The notes under the pieces were generated by a model, which was not told the DNA's origin, ran no database searches, and worked only from the letters and a program-made list of their open reading frames with translations. The position numbers and the translations under genes are program-made. Of a stretch of DNA of 64,000 nt, positions 53,815 through 63,350 are shown piece after piece; the stretch's first letter is position 1; each line of letters begins with the position of its first letter. Origin of the DNA: JARYLZ01 sp964388275 (GTDB lineage: Bacteria; Bacteroidota; Ignavibacteria; SZUA-365); assembly GCA_964388275.1 (NCBI GenBank), contig CAYLZD010000008.1, positions 62,001 to 126,000 on the forward strand. Reading direction: 5' to 3'.

Positions 53815-55389
53815 TCATCGCATGCGCCGGTAGAGGAGGAAATAGCGGTTCTTATGCTCCGGTGTGAATGCCGTGAGAAGCGAGCTTTCGTTCTCACGCC
53901 AGTGAGCCGCTATCTCCGCGCCGTCCGGGGCGGGATCCAGTCCTACGACGATCCATTCGTATCCACCGACGACGTGAGCGAAGTCGAGATTGCGCTTGTC
54001 GCTGTTCAGGGCCGTCGTGAAACGAGAGGTCGATATCCAGCTCGATTGCATGATGCGGTGCGACTGTCCCGATCCTGTTGCCGCGAGTATGTTGCCGCCC
54101 TCCCATTTTTCCTTGAGGATTTCGCCGATTTCGGCGGCATGAGGCGTCTGCATGTAATAGAATCCTCCCGCCGCGTCGGCCACCGCGACAACCCCGCCTT
54201 GCTGAAGGGCGGTTTGGAGTATGACGCCCACGGCGAAAGCGGCTATAATCGGGATCCGCGCGCGCCTGTCCCTCACGCGCTCCAGGAAAAAGCGGGCCGT
54301 GAAACCCAGCGAGATGGCGATGAAAGGCAGCAGCAAAAGTGCGTAACGTGAATTCCACCATCTTGTCATTTCTGCCACACCCGCATAGAGCGAATACAAG
54401 GTGAATGCAGGCATTATCAGCAAAGCCGTGAAAAGGAACGCCGTCGTTCCCGCCGGCTTGCGGCGCGCGAACAGCGCGGCGCCCGGCGCGGCCAGGCACA
54501 AAGCCGGAATGCCGAAGCATGCGATAACCGTCACCGAGTAAATGTCGAACGTGTTCCACAACTGCAGATAATACATCGCCCGCACGGGCCTGTTTCGAGC
54601 CTGCCAGGCGGCCGAATAATACTCCGCGTTGTGAAAGAACAGCGCGTCGCCGAATTGAAGCCGATTCCACAGCAGCCAGAGAATTATTCCAAGGAAACAC
54701 GTCAATGACAGGGCGGCGTACAAGGCCCTTTTGCTCGGGCTCTCGGATCCTCGCAACGACGCGGCGCAGAGAGCCGCGAACACGACGCCCGCCAGCATCC
54801 ACGCCTCGTATCTGCATAGCGTTGCCGCCGCGGCGGACATGCCGGCGAGCAACGCGTTCACCGCTGTTCCCCCCTCGTCCTCGCGACTCAACCATACCCA
54901 CGCGTTGTACACGGCGGCAATAGAGAAAAACACCGCGATGGTTTCGGTCATCGCCGTCATGCTTATGTAGAGCATGTTGGGATTGAGCGCAAAGAAAAGA
55001 GCGGCAAACAGGGCCGCTCCGCGGCTGCCGGTGAGGCGCTTCGCGAATCCGTACAGGAGCGAAGCGCTCCAGGCCAGCAGGGGCATGCATACAGCGAAGC
55101 CGGCCAGGCCGGTGAAAAACAACGGGTCGATCAGCGCAAATGGGAGGAAAAGCAACTGTGGAAGAGGAAGCCATACAGTCCCGAGCCAATGCAGTCCCGG
55201 CTGCGCCGAGTCCACGATGGACCTCGAACCCGTCAGGCGCGAGTTGGCATCCCCGTAGAACATGAAGAAATGCGGTTCCACCGCGTACGCGGCCGCCGCG
55301 ATAGCCGCGCCCGCGAGCAGCACGCCCAGGAATATGCGCCCGGGATTTCGATCGAGAGTGTCCTGAACCGCGGATGTGCCGGTTTCCAT
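53815..55389 (-). CDS. GT-C-type membrane glycosyltransferase (ArnT/PMT-like)
   Basis: 524 residues with about ten or more hydrophobic helices between 18 and 415 and a soluble C-terminal part. The first periplasmic loop carries the acidic motif YGDANSRLTGSR, the kind of Asp used by lipid-phosphate-sugar-dependent GT-C enzymes. FFALNPNMLYISMTAMTE is a typical following block. Such enzymes move one sugar from a polyprenyl-phosphate donor to a periplasmic acceptor. It lies three bases after the DUF1624 gene and near the GT2/deacetylase operon, so a role in decorating that polymer or a surface glycan is likely (inference). Confidence 0.75.
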   Translation of the reverse strand: METGTSAVQDTLDRNPGRIFLGVLLAGAAIAAAAYAVEPHFFMFYGDANSRLTGSRSIVDSAQPGLHWLGTVWLPLPQLLFLPFALIDPLFFTGLAGFAVCMPLLAWSASLLYGFAKRLTGSRGAALFAALFFALNPNMLYISMTAMTETIAVFFSIAAVYNAWVWLSREDEGGTAVNALLAGMSAAAATLCRYEAWMLAGVVFAALCAASLRGSESPSKRALYAALSLTCFLGIILWLLWNRLQFGDALFFHNAEYYSAAWQARNRPVRAMYYLQLWNTFDIYSVTVIACFGIPALCLAAPGAALFARRKPAGTTAFLFTALLIMPAFTLYSLYAGVAEMTRWWNSRYALLLLPFIAISLGFTARFFLERVRDRRARIPIIAAFAVGVILQTALQQGGVVAVADAAGGFYYMQTPHAAEIGEILKEKWEGGNILAATGSGQSHRIMQSSWISTSRFTTALNSDKRNLDFAHVVGGYEWIVVGLDPAPDGAEIAAHWRENESSLLTAFTPEHKNRYFLLYRRMR

Positions 55390-55392
55390 GAA

Positions 55393-56571
55393 TCAAATTC
55401 CGAATATGAGCAGGTACGACAGCAGCGTGGCGAATCCCACCCGCAGCGCTCTGTGAAGCGCGTGTTTGTGTTTCTCCGAATAAACCATCACAATTCCGAC
55501 GGCAAAACTCAGGGCTATCATCAGAGCCGCGAGGAGAGCTCCTTCCCAGAGGGGAAGCTCGTTTTTCCATATCCGGCTGACCGACCATACCCAGCCGTTG
55601 CCGAAAACGAACAGCACATGCGCCGTGTATATGTGTATGGTCTTCTTGCTCAGATCCGAAAAATGCCTTTCAAAACGCCTGAGGAGGTTGAAAAACACCG
55701 AGTAAAGGCCGACGAGCAGTATCGCGAGACCAACCTTTTCGGCGAAAATGAAGGGACTGGAAATGAAAATATTGTGAGGCGGAAACAGGTTGCGCCCGTA
55801 CACGCCCGCGCTCAGCGCGACGATAGTGATGACGAAGCCGATCTCCGCCATGCGCTGCGTGAATCTCCACGGGTTTCCCTCCTTGAGAAGGTTCAGAGCG
55901 TAGCTGCCGAACGCGGCGCCGATGAACATGAAGGCCGTGTGCGGGAAAATTGAGAAGTAGCTCCCGCCCTCGTATGTCAGGTAATGCGCGACGAACGGCG
56001 GGAACATGCCGAACCAGTCGACGTTGTGCGCCCAGGGGGTGGCCGCCGCTATGGCGCCGCCGAGCAGCAGGGAAACCGTCATGAAACTCCTGTCGCTTCG
56101 CGTGAAACGCATGACGAGCGTCACCAGCAGGAGCGACACGCCGATGATGTTCAGAGTTCCGACTCTGAAAAATCCGTTCCATGCCGCCGCGTCCAGGGCC
56201 AGAAGATCCCAGACCCTGTTGCCGGGGAAAATCAGCAGATAATCGATCAGCACCAGCAGCAGCGCGCGTTTGACCCGCTTGCGGAGCACTCCGGGCAGAA
56301 CGCGGCCGTTTTCGTCCCGCTTGAGCCCGAGGAAGTTGACCATGCCGGAAACCACCAGAAAGGTGGGCGACGTCAATCCGCGCAGCCACATGTAAATGTT
56401 CCCAAGAAAACCTTCGCTCGGGATCTCCGCGGATATCACATAAGTCCCTATCGTATGCCCCTGTATCATCATCAACACCGCCATCAGGCGGGCGAAATCC
56501 AGCACCGCGTAACGCGTGCGCGTCGAGCGTGCCGCGCCGATTGCGGCGCCACCGGTTTCGTTTACGAGCAT
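55393..56571 (-). CDS. DUF1624/HGSNAT-like membrane acyltransferase candidate
   Basis: 392 residues with about ten membrane helices. The N-terminal block LDFARLMAVLMMIQGHTIGT, with a His in the first helix, is the DUF1624 (heparan-alpha-glucosaminide N-acetyltransferase-like) signature. TSPTFLVVSGMVNFLG and the late KTIHIYTAHVLFVFGNGW support it. Family members are thought to move acetyl groups from acetyl-CoA across the membrane to sugars. It is coupled to the GT-C gene (three-base gap), which makes O- or N-acetylation of a surface polysaccharide plausible. 182 bases with a tandem repeat separate it from the operon upstream. Confidence 0.75.
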   Translation of the reverse strand: MLVNETGGAAIGAARSTRTRYAVLDFARLMAVLMMIQGHTIGTYVISAEIPSEGFLGNIYMWLRGLTSPTFLVVSGMVNFLGLKRDENGRVLPGVLRKRVKRALLLVLIDYLLIFPGNRVWDLLALDAAAWNGFFRVGTLNIIGVSLLLVTLVMRFTRSDRSFMTVSLLLGGAIAAATPWAHNVDWFGMFPPFVAHYLTYEGGSYFSIFPHTAFMFIGAAFGSYALNLLKEGNPWRFTQRMAEIGFVITIVALSAGVYGRNLFPPHNIFISSPFIFAEKVGLAILLVGLYSVFFNLLRRFERHFSDLSKKTIHIYTAHVLFVFGNGWVWSVSRIWKNELPLWEGALLAALMIALSFAVGIVMVYSEKHKHALHRALRVGFATLLSYLLIFGI

Positions 56572-56700
56572 GATCGGAATCTCGATTTCACCGCCGCGGC
56601 TCGCGGCAGCGCCGAAAAATACGATTCATATCCCGTGCAAAGCACTACCGTGGAAAAATTGTTGCAGGAAGAAGGAAGCGCTCAAATTGCGAACGAAGCG

Positions 56701-56750
56701 CGTTCCCACGTTGTAACGTTCCCACGTTGTAACGTTCCCACGTTCCCACA
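56701..56750. repeat. Short tandem repeat, CGTTCCCA-based
   Basis: The 16-base unit CGTTCCCACGTTGTAA occurs twice exactly (56701-56716, 56717-56732). It is followed by two more CGTTCCCA starts at 56733 and 56741, ending one base before the barrel gene stop region. Similar GTTCCCACGTT-type tracts are familiar as dispersed intergenic repeats in Bacteroidota-like genomes. Confidence 0.85.
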
Positions 56751-56753
56751 TCC

Positions 56754-58139
56754 CTACATGTTCACCTGTCCCGAAATCCACGCCTGATTCACGTGATAGT
56801 CGTGATACGCGTCGTTGGAGGAATTGCGCAGATACCGATATCCGGCTCCGAGCGACAGGAATGCGCTGCCGTCGGCGCGGCTGAACAGCGGGTGCGCCGC
56901 GCGGATGATGAAGGAATACCGCGAGTCCCTGCGCTGAGGACTGCCGGGCAGGTCCTCGCCGTACAGGTCCGCCGCGTTGCGCGGATATCTGCGCGCCGCC
57001 GCGCCGGCTTCGGCTTCGAGCGTCAGCCGGCCCGCGACGACGGCGCTGAACGTCAGCAGCGCTTCATCGGCTTCGTAACCGTATCGGTCCTCGAAAATCT
57101 CGTCTTCCGTGGCGCCCGTCAGGCCGCGCCTGTCCAGATAACGCGCCTGATCCGCCGTGTTGATTCGGCGCGCCCATGAAGCGCCGAGAACGACGCCCGG
57201 CGCCGCCGTTTGCACGACTCCGAGACTCAGCGCGAGCTGACCCGCGGCGGGAGTGGAATATTCGGATACGATTTTCTTTTTCGGCTTGACTCCCCCCTTG
57301 CCTTTTCCGCCGTTGCCGACCTCGATGAAAACCGTGTCGTAGACGGTTTCCGTGTACGACTTGAGGCCGAAACCGGCGCTGCCGTAGACTTCGGTCGCCG
57401 GGAGGATGCGGAAGTTCAGCACGGAGGACACCTCGTTTTCGATGTGCGTGAACTGCACGAAGGACGGATACTGCTTGTAGCCGAATTCGTACTGCAGGCG
57501 CCCCATCAAGGGGCCCGCGATGTGCCTGCGCAGGAGAACATTCAGCGCCGCCCGGCGGAAATCGTAGAAAGCGAACTCCTTCCGGTCGAAACGTCCTGAG
57601 ACGAAGGGCTTCGTGATCAGGTACGTGACGAGACTGTCGTTGAACGCATCTGCAGGCGGCCGGGGCGGCAAGGCGGGATCCCGCCGCGCCGGTCCGCGGA
57701 CGACGGAGCTTTCCCGCGGGACGGTCCGGCTGTTCCGGGTTTCTTCCCCGGCGTCGCCGGCATCCTCTTCATCTTCGGCGTTTTCCTCCTCCTCATCTCC
57801 GTCATCTCCCAGGTAATCCAGCTGCCACTGCGAGTACAGACCGGCGGTATGCTGATTGTAGGTCCTCGTGTCGTAAGTCCTGAACAGGACCAGCGCGCCG
57901 TAGTAAAACGCCTGGTGGAACGAGTATTCGGCGCCGAAATCGCGGGATAGGGAAAGGAAAATCTGATGGTAAACGTCCGCCCGCTTTTCGTAGAACGCCC
58001 AGGAATTGTCGTCGTACGTGCTTGTCGCGTAGATGGAGGCGTTGAACTGCGCGATCGCGGGCGCCGGGAGAGCGGCGGGAAGCGCGGCCGCCGCGAGCAG
58101 CGCCGCGAAAACGCGGGGAGAGCAGCGGCGCCTCGTCAT
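56754..58139 (-). CDS. Probable outer-membrane beta-barrel protein of the polysaccharide operon
   Basis: 461 residues. The signal peptide (about 10-30, ending APAIAQ) is followed by alternating polar/aromatic strands typical of outer-membrane barrels (AEYSFHQAFYYGALVLF, ALLTFSAVVAGRLTLEAEAG) and the end VNQAWISGQVNM. An unusual acidic loop (about 116-145, mostly Glu/Asp/Ala) and a Gly/Lys-rich loop (GNGGKGKGGVKPKKK) look like exposed insertions. The ATG at 58139 overlaps the GT2 stop by four bases, so it is made together with the synthase. An export pore for the polymer is the obvious guess; no TPR domain as in PgaA is present. I do not recognise the family. Confidence 0.7.
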   Translation of the reverse strand: MTRRRCSPRVFAALLAAAALPAALPAPAIAQFNASIYATSTYDDNSWAFYEKRADVYHQIFLSLSRDFGAEYSFHQAFYYGALVLFRTYDTRTYNQHTAGLYSQWQLDYLGDDGDEEEENAEDEEDAGDAGEETRNSRTVPRESSVVRGPARRDPALPPRPPADAFNDSLVTYLITKPFVSGRFDRKEFAFYDFRRAALNVLLRRHIAGPLMGRLQYEFGYKQYPSFVQFTHIENEVSSVLNFRILPATEVYGSAGFGLKSYTETVYDTVFIEVGNGGKGKGGVKPKKKIVSEYSTPAAGQLALSLGVVQTAAPGVVLGASWARRINTADQARYLDRRGLTGATEDEIFEDRYGYEADEALLTFSAVVAGRLTLEAEAGAAARRYPRNAADLYGEDLPGSPQRRDSRYSFIIRAAHPLFSRADGSAFLSLGAGYRYLRNSSNDAYHDYHVNQAWISGQVNM

Positions 58140-59407
58140 TTCTTCGGCCCCGCGGCGAAACGCACCGTCTTGTCCCATGATCTTTTCTCCTTCCGCACCA
58201 CGTCCAGCCAGAAAGCGCGGGCGACCACAGCCAGCCAGAACTGGCAATATGTGAAGTACATCAGCCCGATCAGCAGCGGCGCCGTGAACGTGTCCTCGCC
58301 GTCATAGGAAACCGCCAGCATGATTTCGGCGAAAAAGAGGACTATCGCTATCATCCACACAAGCGTGTACGGACCCGGGAGGGTTATGGCCGCCGCGCCC
58401 GAGGCCGCGATTATGAAGAGCAGGTCCGAGGTTATGATCGCGAAAAAGAACACATAATACAGCGCCAGCGAATAGAGTATCTCGAAACGCAGGCGGCGGC
58501 TTTTCATCCCGCGGCGCAGGCGGAAAAACTTCTTCGACACGTAGTTGTTGCCCTGCACCCAACGCGTGCGCTGCCGCATCCACACGCGCCAGGTCTCCGG
58601 TTCCTGCTCGTATGTGACCGAGTAGGGAATGTACTTGATCTTCCAGCCCTTGAGATACATTCTAATGCTGAGTTCCGAGTCTTCGGTTATCGCTTCCTCG
58701 TCCCAGCCGCCGAGTTCGTCGATGACGCTGCGCCGCACGACGAAGTTCGTGCCCGGAAGCGTGGCGATGTTCAGGAGGCGCCAGCGGCCCGCCTGCAGTA
58801 TCGATTGAAAGCTCAGCGTTTCGATGTTGATGAATCGCGTGAGGAAGTTCCGTTGCTTGTTCACCGTGCGGAATTTCCCGAGCACGGCGCCCAGTTCGGG
58901 ATGCGCGAGCAACTGGACCACCAGATGGCGGAGCGCGTCCGGCGCGGGAGTGTTGTCGGCGTCATAAACGGCCAGCAGCTCTGATTTAACTCTGCCGAGA
59001 GCCAGGTTCAAGGCGCGGGACTTGCCTTTGCCTCCCTGCCCGGCGGGCACGTTGAAAGGCGCTATCCTGGCGTCGCGGCGCGCGTATTCGTCGAGGATTT
59101 CACCGGTGCGGTCCATGGAACCGTCATTGATGACGATGATCTCCATCCTGTCCTTCGGATATTCCAGCGCCAGCATGGCGTCGAGCGTGGCGGCGATCAC
59201 GACTTCCTCGTTGTGGGCCGGTATCAATATGGAAACCGTTGGAAAGTCGCAATCGAGACCTTCCATCTCCCTCTTTTCCTTGAGGGACTTCTGGTGATGG
59301 AAAAAACCGGCCACGGTCAGAATCAGCTGCCAGGCGATCATGAACCAGATGAGGATCACCGCCAGCAGGAATAGGATGCTGAGATCCGTTTCGATGAAAG
59401 ATTCCAC
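58136..59407 (-). CDS. Processive GT2 polysaccharide synthase (PgaC/IcaA-like)
   Basis: 423 residues. One N-terminal helix (9-33), a GT-A catalytic domain in the cytoplasm and about four C-terminal helices. Catalytic signatures are complete: SILIPAHNEE, NDGS (D95), the DxD of YDADN (D149, D151), TED (241-243) and QRTRW (279-283), the set that defines processive beta-glycan synthases of the PNAG, cellulose and hyaluronan type. No PilZ domain follows, so it is not a BcsA. Four bases downstream of the deacetylase-like gene and overlapping the barrel gene: a synthase at the centre of an exopolysaccharide operon. Confidence 0.9.
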   Translation of the reverse strand: MESFIETDLSILFLLAVILIWFMIAWQLILTVAGFFHHQKSLKEKREMEGLDCDFPTVSILIPAHNEEVVIAATLDAMLALEYPKDRMEIIVINDGSMDRTGEILDEYARRDARIAPFNVPAGQGGKGKSRALNLALGRVKSELLAVYDADNTPAPDALRHLVVQLLAHPELGAVLGKFRTVNKQRNFLTRFINIETLSFQSILQAGRWRLLNIATLPGTNFVVRRSVIDELGGWDEEAITEDSELSIRMYLKGWKIKYIPYSVTYEQEPETWRVWMRQRTRWVQGNNYVSKKFFRLRRGMKSRRLRFEILYSLALYYVFFFAIITSDLLFIIAASGAAAITLPGPYTLVWMIAIVLFFAEIMLAVSYDGEDTFTAPLLIGLMYFTYCQFWLAVVARAFWLDVVRKEKRSWDKTVRFAAGPKK

Positions 59408-59411
59408 GGCA

Positions 59412-62400
59412 CTACCCCGTCTTCGCCGCGGCGCGGCGGCGCTGGATCTTCACGACGGCCCAGAACAGCAGCAGCACGGCGGTCGAAATGAAACCGAAAA
59501 GCACGATGAGGGACGAGGACCAGAGGCTGGTCAGGTCGATGCCGTAAGACACGGCGCTTTGAGTGACGATGCGCACGTCGCGTGTTCCGGGCGGCAGCAT
59601 GAGGGTGTAGCGTCCGTTGCCCTCGAGTGTTTCGAAGGCGCTTTCCTTTCCGTCGATGAAGAGCGCCACCGGGGCCTTGTTGAGCGAGGCCAGGCATCTG
59701 CCCGCCGACGAGTAACGGAACTCCACGCTGCGATCGCTTTCGCGCAGCGATAGCAGTTCGCCGGTGATGGAAACCAGCGTCGCGTGCATAATATCCGCCG
59801 AGAACAGCGCGCCCGGATTCACATCGGTCCGCACGGTATGCGCGCCCGCCGGAATGAGGAAGCAGCCGCCGGAGGTCGCCGTGCGGATCTCGCCGTCGAC
59901 CTCGAGCAGCCGCTGCCCGCTTCCGAGAGCCAGCTTCACGGCATACGGAGCGGTGATTCTGTATCCCCCGTCGATGCGCTCGAACAGCGCCTGGGAGGCC
60001 GCGGCGAAGGGGAACAGAGCGAGGTCTTGAGGATTGACGCTGGATTCGGAATAGATGACCACGCGGGGCGTTTCCTCCGAACAGACGGAGACGAGCTGCA
60101 GGGCTTCGGTTCCGGTCTGGAGCAGCGTGGGAAACATGCCGGGCTGTTCCTCGGATCTGAAAGAAAGGATGTTCAGATCCAGGCCGAAATCAGCGCCCGC
60201 CATGGCGCGGTACCGCCGGGCTATTTCACGATATCGCTCGGGCGATTCGGACCAGCGCGAGAGCGGATCCTCGATGATGGGCGTGAAGGGATGCCGGCTC
60301 CTGAGGGAGAGCACGGATTCCACGTCGATGCCCTGGCTGCGGCGCAGTTCGGGCGAGCCCGGATTGTCGAGCAGTGTGACCAGCGTCTCGAAGCCGGGCC
60401 GCTGCCTGCGCACGTCGTCCGCCAGACGCAGTAGCCGTTCGTGTATCTCCGCGATTTTCCAGACCCTGTAATCTTCGAACAGCTTCCATGCGGCCGGATT
60501 GCGCTTCCAATGAAACGCCGACGATTCGTCAAGCAGCAGGGCCGGATCGAAACCGTTCCGGCGCGCGAACTCGCGCCGAGCGGACGGATGCATCGGCGTC
60601 AGGTTCCCGGGCTCCTCCGGACCGCGTGTGCCGGATTCGAAATAGACTTCCGCGATGTTCACGCCGTCGAAATCGTAACCCCTGAGCAGACGGCCGTACT
60701 CGGCGGTCATGGCGTTCAGACAGGAGGAATCGGTCATCGCGAGCGGATAGCGCCAGGAAGGACGCGCGTCATCACCCGTGTAATTTTTTTCGCGCCACTC
60801 GGGGTGTTTCATCCAGAACATCTGGCTGACCTGGGGCGGCTCCAGCCAGGCGTACACCAATATGCCGTTCGCATGGCAGAGCTCTATCAGGCGGCGGTAA
60901 TCGTAAGTGTATTTCGGGTATTGATGCCAACCGGCCGCGTGTATCGCGCGCACGCCGTTCTCCGCCCAGTGCTTGACAAGATTCTCGACGCTGACCGTGC
61001 CCCTGTAGCCCGGATCGAAAAACATCTCCAGAGCATCGCGGCGCAGTATCGGCGTCAAGTCGAATTCCCTTCGCAGATACTCGGCGAAAAACGGATACCT
61101 GGAAAAGCCCATGCCGCTGACCGGATCGAAACGGCAGCCGAGATAAAGGAAACGGCCCTTCTCGAAGCGCCTGCCGATGACCAGCGGAGCCTCGCTCGCT
61201 TCGTCCTGCGCGTAAATCTCGTCGTCGTCCTCTATCTCGATCTTGGAATAGGACTCCGGAATCCTCCATGCGATAAGCTCCTCTGGGAACAACCTGTCGC
61301 GGATCTTATCCACTTTCAGCCGGGTTCCGGTATGCCTGATCCCCAGTTCACGGCTGAACTCCGTCCTCCCGTCCGCGACACAGAAACCCCCGTTTCGCAC
61401 CCATTCCACGATGGCGCTGAAAGTCGCGACAGGCATGGCATCCACTGTCCCGTATGGAACTATCAGGAGATTGTAGCGCGAGGGATCCGCCCCGGCGGCG
61501 GCGTGCAGCGTGTCGGGCGTCATGCCGGCCGCTTTCAGGGCCTGCGCGAAACTCTGCTGATTGCGCATGGCGCCGCCGGTAGCCGAGGAATCCCAGACGA
61601 TGGCCGCGCGGGCTTCCACGCGCTCCTTCCTCGTCGGACTGAAGAACTCGGCGACATCCCGCAGAACACGCTTCACCCGGTCCGAAAAAGTAGGTGTTCT
61701 GTCTTTAATTTCGGTGGGAGTCGCGACGTAGATCTCGCCGGGCGCCAGGGTGATTTTGCGAGTGATGGACCCGGTTATCCTTTCAGGCAGCACGGAGGCG
61801 CGGAGGATTTTCCCTTCCCTGTTCATCACGTATTCACGGAGATATTGATCGTCCAGAGTCACGGTGACGGGGCCGGCGCCGGTTCTGATGGCTTTATCAG
61901 GCAGCTGCACCGTATGAGCGAAATCCTTGAGATCGGCGAATTGATAGCCGAGTTCCCTGAAACCCCGCACCAGGCGCCTGAGGTTGTCGATAGGCACGAA
62001 GGAATGATAGAAACAGGACGCCCAGCCGTCGCGGACCTGAAGCCCGACGCGGGCGGCGTCGAGTATTCGAGTCACGCTCTCCGAGCTGAGCGCGGGATCG
62101 TCCGGATCGAAAGGAACGTATCCGAGGTTTTCCGGAATGATGCGCTGCCCGAAAAGATCGCGGCGTATCAGGTAAGGGAAAAACTGGCTGTAATCCTCGT
62201 CGTTGGCCGAAAGCCGTTGCTCCATCGCCGTCGAGAATATCGTGGAAACGGCCTCGTACGTGGTCAGCGATCCGGTGTAATGAGGCGTTTCCCAGAGCAG
62301 GGGATATATGCCGTTTCGAATGCATTCCTCGAGCCCCATGAGGATTTTCTTCCTGATCGCCTCCACGGACTCGCCGCGTATGGTATCGTTCCGCGCCGCG

Positions 62401-63350
62401 TCCCAGAACTCGTAATCGGCCGCCGTCACCCCCTTGTGCTGATGGGTCACCCCGTGCAGCAGCACCGTCGCGCCCCTCCGGACCATGTGGCGGATGGCAT
62501 CGGCGAAATCCGGCTTGTCGGATATGCTGACCCTCAATCCTTCCCCCGGATCGACGTAAAACGGTATGAGTGAAACCACGAACGGCACGCCCTCGCTCGC
62601 GAGATAATCAGCCACTCCGCGAAGCCGGTCCGGATCCTCGAACGGGTGCACGTCCTCGATTCTGATCACGGCTCTGTGCGCAGCGGGATGATTCTGCCCC
62701 AGCATGTCGTGGAGCATGTCGGCGAAAAGCAGATAACGGTCCGTTTCCATGGCCGATGCGAAGGGGCAATCCGCGACGTACCAGAAGTTCCGGCTGCGCA
62801 GAATGTAGGGAACGGTGGCGTTTTTCGAGGATGCCGTGGCCAGCACCGCGCAACGGGCGGGATCGGTCACCCGCACTATCGTGATGTTCGGCTCTTCCTT
62901 GGTGAATGACGATTTCCCGGTCCTGATAAGATTGTAGCCGGTCGATGTATCCACGGCTGCCGGCTCGAAACCATAGCGCGGCGCCGTCGGGAAGGCCGAG
63001 TTGAAGGCCGTCATGCCGGTGTGCAGCCAGATAAGTGTCCGCCGCCGCGCAGCGGCGTCGGACATGAAGGCCCATGAGGGAGCGCATCGAAGAGTGAAGC
63101 CGATGAAAAAAACCGCGTCGTATCGTTCCATCCCGCCGAGCCTGTAATCCGCGTCGGACAGGATGTCCACGGCCGCGTCGAAGTGCCCCAGCAGCGCTCC
63201 GAGCTGCCGGGCGTCCGCTTTGGCGAAGTTCCTTGCTTCGTCCCTGCCTTCGTACACCACGAGCACGGACGCCGTCGCCGCCGCGCAACTCGTCGCGGCC
63301 CCGATCGACAGGGACATGCAGAGCATCAGCGATGCGGCGGCATTCTTCAT
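59412..63350 (-). CDS. Membrane-anchored DUF2334 deacetylase-like plus GH-like fusion protein
   Basis: 1312 residues. Signal peptide (about 5-25); an alpha/beta region (to about 215) with VYEGRDEARNFAKADARQLG. A DUF2334 polysaccharide-deacetylase-like domain follows (about 225-480): RIEDVHPF (E232, D233), LLHGVTHQH (H299, H303), WETPHYTGS (H357) and FYHSF (H449). Next is a glutamine-amidotransferase-like domain (about 615-800: AAIVWDSSATGG, VPYGTVDAMP, GRFLYLGCRFDP). A TIM-barrel, glycoside-hydrolase-like domain comes after (about 770-1110: IHAAGWHQYPKYTYDYRRLI, ILVYAWLEPP, FDGVNIAEVYFES). A beta region and a final membrane helix (about 1275-1300) with a basic tail close it. Deacetylase plus hydrolase in one chain is the PgaB/PelA logic. 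ATG 63350 overlaps the upstream stop (ATGA). Confidence 0.82.
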   Translation of the reverse strand: MKNAAASLMLCMSLSIGAATSCAAATASVLVVYEGRDEARNFAKADARQLGALLGHFDAAVDILSDADYRLGGMERYDAVFFIGFTLRCAPSWAFMSDAAARRRTLIWLHTGMTAFNSAFPTAPRYGFEPAAVDTSTGYNLIRTGKSSFTKEEPNITIVRVTDPARCAVLATASSKNATVPYILRSRNFWYVADCPFASAMETDRYLLFADMLHDMLGQNHPAAHRAVIRIEDVHPFEDPDRLRGVADYLASEGVPFVVSLIPFYVDPGEGLRVSISDKPDFADAIRHMVRRGATVLLHGVTHQHKGVTAADYEFWDAARNDTIRGESVEAIRKKILMGLEECIRNGIYPLLWETPHYTGSLTTYEAVSTIFSTAMEQRLSANDEDYSQFFPYLIRRDLFGQRIIPENLGYVPFDPDDPALSSESVTRILDAARVGLQVRDGWASCFYHSFVPIDNLRRLVRGFRELGYQFADLKDFAHTVQLPDKAIRTGAGPVTVTLDDQYLREYVMNREGKILRASVLPERITGSITRKITLAPGEIYVATPTEIKDRTPTFSDRVKRVLRDVAEFFSPTRKERVEARAAIVWDSSATGGAMRNQQSFAQALKAAGMTPDTLHAAAGADPSRYNLLIVPYGTVDAMPVATFSAIVEWVRNGGFCVADGRTEFSRELGIRHTGTRLKVDKIRDRLFPEELIAWRIPESYSKIEIEDDDEIYAQDEASEAPLVIGRRFEKGRFLYLGCRFDPVSGMGFSRYPFFAEYLRREFDLTPILRRDALEMFFDPGYRGTVSVENLVKHWAENGVRAIHAAGWHQYPKYTYDYRRLIELCHANGILVYAWLEPPQVSQMFWMKHPEWREKNYTGDDARPSWRYPLAMTDSSCLNAMTAEYGRLLRGYDFDGVNIAEVYFESGTRGPEEPGNLTPMHPSARREFARRNGFDPALLLDESSAFHWKRNPAAWKLFEDYRVWKIAEIHERLLRLADDVRRQRPGFETLVTLLDNPGSPELRRSQGIDVESVLSLRSRHPFTPIIEDPLSRWSESPERYREIARRYRAMAGADFGLDLNILSFRSEEQPGMFPTLLQTGTEALQLVSVCSEETPRVVIYSESSVNPQDLALFPFAAASQALFERIDGGYRITAPYAVKLALGSGQRLLEVDGEIRTATSGGCFLIPAGAHTVRTDVNPGALFSADIMHATLVSITGELLSLRESDRSVEFRYSSAGRCLASLNKAPVALFIDGKESAFETLEGNGRYTLMLPPGTRDVRIVTQSAVSYGIDLTSLWSSSLIVLFGFISTAVLLLFWAVVKIQRRRAAAKTG

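Noticed and set aside
53728..54351. A 207-codon plus-strand frame after the T9SS promoter region
   Set aside because: Mostly antisense to the GT-C gene, with no domain, signal peptide or ribosome site.
53894..55588. A 564-codon minus-strand frame overlapping the GT-C gene in another phase
   Set aside because: Arg/Gly/His-rich with no hydrophobic pattern, while the overlapping frame encodes a clear multi-helix membrane protein.
56701..56750. CRISPR-like appearance of the repeat tract
   Set aside because: The units are 16 bases with no unique spacers and no cas genes nearby; it is a simple tandem repeat.
58140..58247. Longer start for the barrel gene at 58247
   Set aside because: The extra 36 residues lie inside the GT2 gene and precede a normal signal peptide; the ATGA overlap at 58136-58139 is the natural start.
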